Part shown: positions 15,497 to 22,376 of the stretch, piece by piece
Layout of the letters: each line of letters begins with the position of its first letter
How positions within the stretch are numbered: the stretch's first letter is position 1
Source: an uncultured Bacteroidales bacterium
Lineage (GTDB): Bacteria > Bacteroidota > Bacteroidia > Bacteroidales > UBA932
Reading direction: 5' to 3'
Assembly: GCA_905233345.1 (NCBI GenBank)
Contig: CAJODQ010000003.1
Span: 52,600 to 116,599 of the forward strand
Length of the DNA: 64,000 bases
Position numbers and translations under genes: made by a program
The notes under the pieces: model-generated
Database searches by the model: none
What the model saw: only the letters and a program-made list of their open reading frames with translations
What the model was told of the DNA's origin: nothing

Positions 15497-17391
15497 GCCT
15501 GAAAAAGAATTTTGCTTCCAGGCTTAGCCTGTACGTCGTGCTCTTTGCAGCGGGGCTGATGGTGGTGGTCTCCCTCATGCTGGGAATCTTCTCCAGTTCT
15601 GCCATTCGCAACATATCCCGGAGAATGGCGGAAAGCCAGCTGGACAGGGCCATCCTGGAGATAGAACAGGTGATCACGGAGGTTGAACGCGCTGTGGACA
15701 ACCTGGACTGGGTCGTGGAACAGCACCTCGACAACGAGGAATTCCTTTATAAGGTCACGCGCGAGATTGTGGCGGCCAACCCGAATATCATCGGCAGCGC
15801 CATCGCCTTCGAGCCAGGCTTCTACAAGGGCCGCAAATATTTCTCACCTTATACGTATATCGGCGACCAGACCCACGAGATCCATACCATCCAGATGGGC
15901 AATGAGAACTACGACTATCCCATTCTGGACTGGTACCAGATTCCCAAGTTGCTCGAAAAACCCTATTGGAGCGATCCCTATTTCGACGACGGCGGCGGCG
16001 GACAGGCCATGTCCACGTATTCCATGCCGCTCCGCGATGCGGACGGTCATATCTTCGGCATCATAACCGCCGATATCTCGCTGGCTTGGTTGTCCCGTTG
16101 GATGAGCGGGATCAAGCCCTATGCCAATTCCTATTCCATGCTCGTCGGCCGGAACGGTTCGTTCATCGCGCACCCCGACAGCAGCAAGGTATTGAACGAG
16201 ACCATTTTCACGGTAGCGATGGAGCTGGCCGACACCACGGCCTTCGACATCGGCAAGGCCATGCTCGCGGGAAAGAAAGGCATGCAACGCTTTGTCGACA
16301 AGGGCCAGGATTCCTTTATGGTATACGGCCCGATCAGCAACGGCTGGTCGATGGGTATCGTCAACCTGTATGCGGATATCTTCCGCCATGTCCGCCACTT
16401 CAACATGTTCCTGGCCGCTTTGCTGTTCCTTGGCACGATCGCCATGTTCATCGGCTGCCGCCGGACCATCGGACAACTGACCATGCCCATCGTGGAGTTC
16501 AGCAACTCCGCCATGACCATGGCCAAGGGCAACTTCAAGGCGGTCATTCCCGAAGTCGAAACCAAGGACGAACTGATGAAGCTCCGCAATTCCCTGAGCT
16601 ATATGCAGCAGTCCATCAACGAATATATCGTGGAGCTCAAGAGCACCACGGCTTCCAACGAACGCTATGAGAGCGAACTCAACATCGCCCGCGATATCCA
16701 GATGAGCATGCTGCCGAAGGACTTCCCGGAGCGCGACGACCTTTCGCTCTTTGCGATGGTGCAGCCGGCCAAGGAAGTGGGCGGCGACCTCTATGACTTC
16801 CACGTCGTGGGCGACGTCGTGTTCTTCCTGGTGGGTGATGTGTCGGGCAAAGGCGTTCCGGCATCCCTCTTCATGGCCATCGCCCGGGCTGCCTTCCGCT
16901 TCATCGGCGCTTTGGGCCTCCCCATGCACGAAGTGATGCGGCGGGTGAATGACTGCCTCTGCGACGGCAATACCAACGGGATGTTCGTCACCATCTTCGC
17001 CGGGCGCCTCGACCTGAAGACGGGGCGGCTGGATTACTGCAATGCCGGCCATAACCCCATTGTGGTGATCGGGCCCGACGGCAAGGCCTCCTACCTGAAA
17101 GCCAAGCCGAACCTGGCCGCCGGCCTCTTCGAGGACTTCCCATATGAGGATGAAACCCTGCAACTCGAACGTGGCACACGACTTGTTTTGTACACCGACG
17201 GCGTGACGGAGGCTGAGCGTGCCGACAAACAGCAGTATGGTGAAGACCGGCTGCTGGAATGGGCCGGCCGCCAGAATCCCCAGACGGCATCCAACCTGGT
17301 AGCGGCCGACCTGTTCAACCAGGTCAAGCACTTCACGAAGGGTGCCGACCAGAACGACGATATAACGATTATGTCCGTATTATTGAAATAA
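15493..17391 (+). CDS. Membrane SpoIIE/RsbU-type PP2C phosphatase with Cache and HAMP domains
   Basis: A 632-residue transmembrane sensor phosphatase. TM1 is about residues 11-34, followed by a periplasmic dCache-like sensor (roughly 40-300, with YKGRKYFSPYTY and WSDPYFDDGGG), TM2 near 303-325 (LAALLFLGTIAMFIGC), HAMP, and a cytoplasmic PP2C-type domain from about 400. Metal-binding motifs are intact: VGGDLYDF, VGDVSGKGVPASLFMA, CNAGHNP and LYTDGVTEAE. In partner-switching systems this type dephosphorylates the STAS antagonist, which here is the next gene. The start overlaps the binding-protein stop by four bases. Signal input could be direct through Cache or through the binding protein. Confidence 0.9.
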   Translation: MSLKKNFASRLSLYVVLFAAGLMVVVSLMLGIFSSSAIRNISRRMAESQLDRAILEIEQVITEVERAVDNLDWVVEQHLDNEEFLYKVTREIVAANPNIIGSAIAFEPGFYKGRKYFSPYTYIGDQTHEIHTIQMGNENYDYPILDWYQIPKLLEKPYWSDPYFDDGGGGQAMSTYSMPLRDADGHIFGIITADISLAWLSRWMSGIKPYANSYSMLVGRNGSFIAHPDSSKVLNETIFTVAMELADTTAFDIGKAMLAGKKGMQRFVDKGQDSFMVYGPISNGWSMGIVNLYADIFRHVRHFNMFLAALLFLGTIAMFIGCRRTIGQLTMPIVEFSNSAMTMAKGNFKAVIPEVETKDELMKLRNSLSYMQQSINEYIVELKSTTASNERYESELNIARDIQMSMLPKDFPERDDLSLFAMVQPAKEVGGDLYDFHVVGDVVFFLVGDVSGKGVPASLFMAIARAAFRFIGALGLPMHEVMRRVNDCLCDGNTNGMFVTIFAGRLDLKTGRLDYCNAGHNPIVVIGPDGKASYLKAKPNLAAGLFEDFPYEDETLQLERGTRLVLYTDGVTEAERADKQQYGEDRLLEWAGRQNPQTASNLVAADLFNQVKHFTKGADQNDDITIMSVLLK

Positions 17392-17411
17392 CCAAAGACC
17401 TGAATACAACC

Positions 17412-17714
17412 ATGAATGTAACCATTACCGAAGAGGGCGCCAAAGCGCTCGTGAAATTGGAAGGACGTCTCGACACCACCAACGCCGACCAGTTCCAGAA
17501 AGACATCCAGCCGCTGATGACTGGTTCCCATGCCGAGATCGACATGGACTGCAGTGATATGGAATATACTAGCAGCCAGGGACTCCGCATGTTCCTGATG
17601 TTGCAGAAGACCGTTTCCGCCCGTGGCGCGAAACTGGTTCTGCGGAATATGAAGCCACATGTCAAGGAAGTTTTTGACATTACCGGTTTCTCCCACATTA
17701 TCACGATCTTATAA
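17412..17714 (+). CDS. STAS-domain anti-sigma factor antagonist (RsbV/SpoIIAA-like)
   Basis: A 100-residue single STAS domain: MNVTITEEGAKALVKLEGRL, then MDCSDMEYTSSQGLRMFLML, where Ser 54/Ser 55 occupies the phosphorylation site of SpoIIAA-type proteins. In known systems the unphosphorylated form captures the anti-sigma ATPase and frees its partner. The kinase-like ATPase (C-terminus of 13233-14552) and the phosphatase (15493-17391) are in the same operon. The ATG at 17412 is chosen over upstream in-frame codons because it gives the standard STAS length and lies 20 bases after the phosphatase stop. No sigma factor gene is found in the cluster. Confidence 0.88.
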   Translation: MNVTITEEGAKALVKLEGRLDTTNADQFQKDIQPLMTGSHAEIDMDCSDMEYTSSQGLRMFLMLQKTVSARGAKLVLRNMKPHVKEVFDITGFSHIITIL

Positions 17715-17778
17715 AGACTGTTAAAAAATCGTTGATAAAGTTTTGCCGATAACGTATGGTTATTTGGTTGCCTTGCCA

Positions 17779-17786
17779 TATATTTG
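17779..17786 (+). promoter_or_regulatory. -7 box TATATTTG upstream of the uracil permease gene
   Basis: TATATTTG lies 15 bases before the ATG at 17802 and matches the Bacteroidota -7 consensus. No clear -33 TTTG is seen at the usual spacing. It would start a unit including the permease, DUF5020 and purine-permease genes. Confidence 0.55.
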
Positions 17787-17801
17787 CGAAAAATTTTCTT
17801 T

Positions 17802-19190
17802 ATGGCTAACACAACCAATCAAGCAATCTTCGACGCCCGTACGCTCGGCAAGCCTAAGATGGCACTTCTCGGACTGCAGCACTTGTTTGCAATGTTCGGA
17901 GCCACTGTCTTAGTTCCAGTCATTACAGGGTTGTCGGTATCGGCAACCCTTCTTTTTGCCGGTTTGGGAACCCTTCTCTTCCACCTGCTCACCAAGTGGA
18001 AAGTACCTGCATTCCTTGGATCTTCCTTCGCATTCCTCGGTGGTTACGCCGCCGTCACGCAGATGGGCGCTGAACGTGGCCTTTCGCTGGCCGAGTCGCT
18101 GCCCTATGCCTGCATCGGTGTCGCCTGCGCCGGCCTGATGTATTTCATTCTGGCCGCCCTGTTCGCCGCCTACGGTGCCAAGAAGGTCATGCGCTTCTTC
18201 CCGCCCGTGGTTACCGGCCCGATCATCATCGCCATCGGCCTGACGCTCTCGGGTTCCGCCATCTCCAATTGCAACACCAACTGGTGGATCGCCCTGCTGG
18301 CCATCGCCATCATCATCGTGTGCAACATCTGGGGCAAGGGTATGATCCGCATTGTTCCGATCCTTATGGGTGTGCTGGGTTCCTATATCGTGGCGGCCCT
18401 CTGCGGCCTGTGCGATTTCAGCGGCGTGAAGGAAGCTGCCTGGCTGGGAACCCCGTTCCAGATGCAGAATACGGCCTTCGCGGTGTTCAAGTCCCCCAAC
18501 TGGGGCCTTGTCGTGGCAGCCATCATCGCCATCCTGCCCATCTCGCTGGCTACGATGGTCGAGCATATCGGTGACATGTGTGCCATCTCCTCGACCACCG
18601 GTGAGAACTATCTGGAGAATCCGGGCCTGCACCGCACCCTCATGGGCGACGGTATGGCCACCATCCTGGCTTCGCTCTTCGGCGCTCCGGCCAACACGAC
18701 CTACGGTGAGAACACCGGCGTGCTCAACCTGACCCGCGTGTTCGACCCGCGCGTGATCCGCATCGCGGCGGTCTTCGCTGTCATCCTGAGCTTCTGCCCG
18801 AAATTCGCCGCGCTGATCGGCGCCATGCCCGCCTCCACCATCGGCGGCGTGAGCCTTGTCCTCTACGGTATGATCTCGGCCGTGGGTGTGCGCAACCTCG
18901 TGGACAACAAGGTCGACCTGACCATCTCCCGCAACCTGATCATCGCCGCTCTCATCCTGGTGCTGGCTATCGGTATCAAGTACGGTGCGAACGATTCCAT
19001 CAATATCGGCTTCACCTCGCTCAGCGGCCTGGCCGTCGCAGCGCTGGTGGGTATCATTCTCAACGCCGTTCTCCCGGGCAAGGACTACGAATTCGGTTCC
19101 AGCCTCCGCGGCGACATCACCGTCAACCTGGGCGGCTCGACCCGCAACCCCAACTGGCGTGAAGAACACCCCGAGCATGCCAAACTGTAA
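17802..19190 (+). CDS. NCS2-family uracil/xanthine permease (UraA-like)
   Basis: Inner-membrane nucleobase:cation symporter with about 12-14 membrane segments. Family features are GLQHLFAMFGATVLVPVITGL at the N-terminus, PPVVTGPIIIAIGLTLSG, and the NAT signature-type region ATMVEHIGDMCAIS with APANTTYGENTGVLNLTRV later. The His/Glu pattern (EHIGD, TYGENTG) favours uracil over xanthine, but this is not certain. The ATG at 17802 is preferred to an in-frame start 18 bases upstream because it follows the -7 box at a sensible distance and begins MANTTNQ. The 462-residue length is typical. Confidence 0.9.
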   Translation: MANTTNQAIFDARTLGKPKMALLGLQHLFAMFGATVLVPVITGLSVSATLLFAGLGTLLFHLLTKWKVPAFLGSSFAFLGGYAAVTQMGAERGLSLAESLPYACIGVACAGLMYFILAALFAAYGAKKVMRFFPPVVTGPIIIAIGLTLSGSAISNCNTNWWIALLAIAIIIVCNIWGKGMIRIVPILMGVLGSYIVAALCGLCDFSGVKEAAWLGTPFQMQNTAFAVFKSPNWGLVVAAIIAILPISLATMVEHIGDMCAISSTTGENYLENPGLHRTLMGDGMATILASLFGAPANTTYGENTGVLNLTRVFDPRVIRIAAVFAVILSFCPKFAALIGAMPASTIGGVSLVLYGMISAVGVRNLVDNKVDLTISRNLIIAALILVLAIGIKYGANDSINIGFTSLSGLAVAALVGIILNAVLPGKDYEFGSSLRGDITVNLGGSTRNPNWREEHPEHAKL

Positions 19191-19219
19191 TTGATTAATC
19201 TAAAACCTATTAAAAAATA

Positions 19220-19894
19220 ATGAAAAAACTGATTCTCTCCGCCGCCATCCTGCTTTGCGGCCTGACTGCCTTCGCGCAGACCAACTTGCAGCTCTTCTAC
19301 GATTTTGGCCGTAAACAGATTACAACAACGCTCGAGGGCTTCTATACTGACAAAGGGGGTAACACTTTCTTCTTCGTCGATTATGACTATTTTTTGCAGA
19401 AATCGGAAGAAAGAAAGTTTCCGGCTGGTACGTACTTTGAAATTGCTCGTTGCCTGAATTTCTGGCAGAATAGTGCAATTGCGCCGCTGAGTTTTCAGGT
19501 GGAATACAATGGTGGTGTATATAACAAATATGGTATCAATCATGCGTTCCTTACCGGTATCGACTGGTTCCTGCACAGTAAAGATTTCAACAATACGCTC
19601 AATTTTAAGTTACTCTATAAGTATATCGTTGGCGTTAATCAGAAGGTTCCGATGCAGTTTACGGCTGTGTGGGGTTGCCAAGATCTTTTCGGCGCCAAAG
19701 GTCTTCGTTTCTCTGGCTTTGTGGATGTTTGGAATGAGGAGAATAAATGCATAGTTCTTTCTGAACCACAACTCTGGTATAACTGCGGTACTGAGCACTT
19801 CAATATCGGCGGTGAGGTTGAGCTTAGCTACAACTTCGGAGGAATGACGGGTTTTCACTGCCTGCCTTGCCTCGGTATCAAGTGGGTATTCTAA
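19220..19894 (+). CDS. DUF5020 (Tsx-like) outer-membrane protein
   Basis: A 224-residue secreted protein: signal peptide MKKLILSAAILLCGLTAFAQ, then NLQLFYDFGRKQ, alternating beta strands, EPQLWYNCGTEHFNIGGEVELSYNF and a C-terminal aromatic LGIKWVF. This is the DUF5020 pattern, related to Tsx nucleoside channels, and predicts a small outer-membrane barrel. Its place between two nucleobase permeases fits a channel that brings nucleosides or nucleobases across the outer membrane; that function is inferred. It starts 29 bases after the uracil permease. Confidence 0.8.
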   Translation: MKKLILSAAILLCGLTAFAQTNLQLFYDFGRKQITTTLEGFYTDKGGNTFFFVDYDYFLQKSEERKFPAGTYFEIARCLNFWQNSAIAPLSFQVEYNGGVYNKYGINHAFLTGIDWFLHSKDFNNTLNFKLLYKYIVGVNQKVPMQFTAVWGCQDLFGAKGLRFSGFVDVWNEENKCIVLSEPQLWYNCGTEHFNIGGEVELSYNFGGMTGFHCLPCLGIKWVF

Positions 19895-19927
19895 GCTTGG
19901 CCTACATAAACTTAAACTTTCGATACG

Positions 19928-21247
19928 ATGAGTTTTCTGACCAAAGCATTCGGTTTTGACCCGGCGAAAAACACCGTGCGCACCGAGCTCGTGGCAGGTC
20001 TGACGACCTTCCTGACGATGGCCTACATTCTGGCTGTCAACCCGAGCATCTTCAGCGCACTGCCGGGCATGCCGGCGGGTTCCGTCTTCACGGCCACGGC
20101 CCTGGCCGCCATCATTGCTACCCTGGTGATGGCTCTGTGGGCCAAGAAGCCGTTCGCACTGGCCCCGGGTATGGGCCTGAACGCATTCTTTGTGTTCACG
20201 GTCTGCCTGACCATGGGTCACACCTGGCAGTTCGCCTTGACGGCGGTCCTGATCGAGGGCTTGATCTTCGTCATCCTGACCTTGACCAAGGTCCGCGTGT
20301 GGATCCTGAATGCCATCCCGATGAGCCTGAAGAATGCCATCGGCGCAGGTATCGGCTTGTTCATCGCGTTCATCGGCCTGCAGAACGCCGGCCTGATCGT
20401 GGACAGCCCTTCCACGCTGGTGACCCTCGGTGACGTGTGCCACGGCACTGGCCTGCTGGCTGTCATCGGCCTGGTGATCTCCTGCACGCTGGTGATGCTC
20501 CACGTCCGCGGTGGTATCCTGCTGGGTATCCTCATCACGGCCGTCATCGGCATGTTCATCAAGGATCCTGCTACGGGTGAAGCCATCACGCACTTCGGCG
20601 GCATCCTCTCTATGCCGGACAGCGTCGCTCCGATCGCCATGCAGTTTGAGTGGCACCGGATCCTGAGCTGGGATATGCTGGTCGTTGTCTTCACCTTCCT
20701 GTTCATCGACATGTTCGATACGATGGGTACGGTGATCGGCGTCGCCCAGAAAGCCGGCTTCGTCGATGAGAAGGGCAACATCCAGGATGCCGAGAAGGTG
20801 TTCATGGCCGATGCCATCGGTACTATCGCCGGCGCCTGCCTGGGTACTTCCACCACCACGACCTATGTCGAGAGCTCGGCCGGTGTCGGTGCGGGTGGAC
20901 GGACGGGCCTGACGGCCTTCACCGTGGCGGCCCTCTTCGCCGTGGCACTGTTCTTCTCGCCGGTGTTCCTCGCCATCCCGGGCGCCGCTACGGCACCTTC
21001 GCTGATCATCGTCGGTATGATGATGATGCAGCCGGTCACCCGGATTGACTGGACGAACTACCGCGAGAGCATCCCCGCCTTCCTGACGGTGATCCTCATG
21101 CCGCTGTCCTACAGCATTTCCGACGGTATCCTCATCGGTGTGATCTCCTACGTGGTCCTCTACGCCCTCAGCGGCAAGGCCAAAGAGATTACCCCCACGA
21201 TGTGGGTCCTCGCGATCCTGTTCGTCCTCAGATACATCTTTATATAA
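19928..21247 (+). CDS. NCS2-family purine permease (AzgA/PbuG-like)
   Basis: A 439-residue inner-membrane transporter for hypoxanthine, guanine or adenine. AzgA-branch features include VRTELVAGLTTFLTMAYILAVNPSI, FALAPGMGLNAFFVFTV, GIGLFIAFIGLQNAG, FLFIDMFDTMGTVIGVA, and STTTTYVESSAGVGAGGRTGLT. All are intact. It follows the DUF5020 gene by 33 bases and precedes the purine synthesis operon promoter, making a compact salvage-plus-synthesis neighbourhood. The exact purine preference is not readable from sequence. Confidence 0.9.
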   Translation: MSFLTKAFGFDPAKNTVRTELVAGLTTFLTMAYILAVNPSIFSALPGMPAGSVFTATALAAIIATLVMALWAKKPFALAPGMGLNAFFVFTVCLTMGHTWQFALTAVLIEGLIFVILTLTKVRVWILNAIPMSLKNAIGAGIGLFIAFIGLQNAGLIVDSPSTLVTLGDVCHGTGLLAVIGLVISCTLVMLHVRGGILLGILITAVIGMFIKDPATGEAITHFGGILSMPDSVAPIAMQFEWHRILSWDMLVVVFTFLFIDMFDTMGTVIGVAQKAGFVDEKGNIQDAEKVFMADAIGTIAGACLGTSTTTTYVESSAGVGAGGRTGLTAFTVAALFAVALFFSPVFLAIPGAATAPSLIIVGMMMMQPVTRIDWTNYRESIPAFLTVILMPLSYSISDGILIGVISYVVLYALSGKAKEITPTMWVLAILFVLRYIFI

Positions 21248-21257
21248 AGATAATTCG

Positions 21258-21265
21258 TATATTTG
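21258..21265 (+). promoter_or_regulatory. -7 box TATATTTG upstream of purE
   Basis: TATATTTG lies 54 bases before the purE ATG. The predicted leader contains the ATGCCGGG palindrome at 21275-21295, so the purine operon transcript would begin with a hairpin. Confidence 0.5.
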
Positions 21266-21274
21266 TAAAGCGTC

Positions 21275-21295
21275 ATGCCGGGCTTGACCCGGCAT
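21275..21295. repeat. ATGCCGGG-CCCGGCAT palindrome, copy 2, in the purE leader
   Basis: ATGCCGGG (21275-21282) and CCCGGCAT (21288-21295) around CTTGA, the inverse orientation of the copies at 6453 and 38496. It sits between the predicted promoter and purE. No T-run follows. It may be only an inserted palindrome, with a regulatory role unproven. Confidence 0.7.
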
Positions 21296-21319
21296 CTCGC
21301 TTTAATAAGTACTAAAGCT

Positions 21320-21787
21320 ATGAAAGTCAGTGTCCTTATGGGGTCGAAGAGCGACTGGGACGTGATGTCCGCCGCCTGCGAAACCCTCGAATCCTTCGGT
21401 GTAGAATACGAAAAGAAAGTGATCAGTGCCCACCGCACGCCCCAGTACTTCATGGAGTATATGGCCGGCCTGCGTGATCGCGGCTGCGAGATCGTGATCG
21501 CCGGCGCCGGCGGTGCAGCGCATCTGCCCGGCATGGCTGCTGCCCTGACCACCCTGCCCGTGATCGGCATCCCCATCAAGAGCAAGGCCCTCAACGGCAT
21601 GGATTCCCTGCTGTCCATCGTCCAGATGCCCAGCGGCATCCCTGTGGCCACCATGGCCATCGACGGCGCCAAGAACGCCGCCCTCTACGCCGTGGCGATC
21701 CTGGCCCTGCACGACGAGACCCTCGCCCTGCGCCTCGCATCGTATCGCGCCGCCCAGGCCGAAAAAGTATTGGATACCCAACTGTAA
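21320..21787 (+). CDS. purE: N5-carboxyaminoimidazole ribonucleotide mutase (PurE)
   Basis: Cytosolic enzyme of purine synthesis that converts N5-CAIR to CAIR. The 155-residue protein has VLMGSKSDWDVM (phosphate binding), ISAHRTPQ (catalytic His region) and the glycine-rich IAGAGGAAHLPGM, all standard for class I PurE. The ATG at 21320 starts MKVSVLMGSKSD; the upstream in-frame start would translate the palindromic repeat and is rejected. No purK is visible in the window. It lies four bases before purL and is the first gene of purE-L-M-N-H. Confidence 0.95.
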   Translation: MKVSVLMGSKSDWDVMSAACETLESFGVEYEKKVISAHRTPQYFMEYMAGLRDRGCEIVIAGAGGAAHLPGMAAALTTLPVIGIPIKSKALNGMDSLLSIVQMPSGIPVATMAIDGAKNAALYAVAILALHDETLALRLASYRAAQAEKVLDTQL

Positions 21788-21791
21788 CCCC

Positions 21792-22376
21792 ATGGACAGC
21801 CGTCGCATCTTCGTCGAGAAAAAGCCCGCTTTCCGGGTGGAGGCCGAGAGCCTTCGCAAAGATTTCAATGAAAACCTGTCGGTCGGCCTGAAGAGCCTGC
21901 GCCTGGTCAACCTCTATGACCTAAGCGGCTTTTCCGACGAGCTGCTGGAGCAGTGCCGCTATACGGTGTTCGGCGAACGCGTGTCCGACACGGTGGTCGA
22001 TGACCTCGACCTGACGGGCCGCCGCTACCTGGCCGTGGAGTTCATCCCGGGCCAGTTCGACCAGCGCGCCTCCTCGGCCCTGGACTGCGTGCACCTCATC
22101 GACCCCGCCGCGCAGGTGGACATCCGCAGCGGCCGCCTGCTGATCTTCGACGACGACTTCTCCGACGAGGGGATGGCCGCCGTGCGCCGCTATTTCATCA
22201 ACGCCGTGGAGAGCCGCGAGAAAGACCTCTCGGTCATCGCCGGCCAGGAAGCCGCGGCTGTCCGGCCGCTGGCCACCCTCCGACATGCCCGAGGCCGACT
22301 TCGCCGCCTTCTGCCGCGACTGGGGCCTGGCCATGAACACCGACGACCTGCGCGAGGTGGTGCTGCACTTCCGTAA
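21792..22376 (+). CDS. purL: PurL N-terminal part, separated from the rest by a frameshift
   Basis: This frame encodes the N-terminal ~163 residues of phosphoribosylformylglycinamidine synthase of the large single-chain type common in Clostridia: RRIFVEKKPAFRVEAESLRKD, VNLYDLSGFSDE, VEFIPGQFDQRASSAL and FINAVESREKDLSV. Family resemblance ends near VRPLATL (about 22279); the residues after that, to the stop at 22376, are Arg-rich out-of-frame translation. Removing one C around 22279-22282 (CTCCGAC to CTCGAC) would join it to [10 protein letters not shown] of the following frame. The cause may be a sequencing or assembly error or a real mutation. It starts four bases after purE. Confidence 0.8.
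   Translation: MDSRRIFVEKKPAFRVEAESLRKDFNENLSVGLKSLRLVNLYDLSGFSDELLEQCRYTVFGERVSDTVVDDLDLTGRRYLAVEFIPGQFDQRASSALDCVHLIDPAAQVDIRSGRLLIFDDDFSDEGMAAVRRYFINAVESREKDLSVIAGQEAAAVRPLATLRHARGRLRRLLPRLGPGHEHRRPARGGAALP

Noticed and set aside
22270..22290. Programmed +1 frameshift in purL
   Set aside because: The site CTCCGAC has no slippery stop-codon context and no known stimulatory signal; a plain one-base insertion explains it better.
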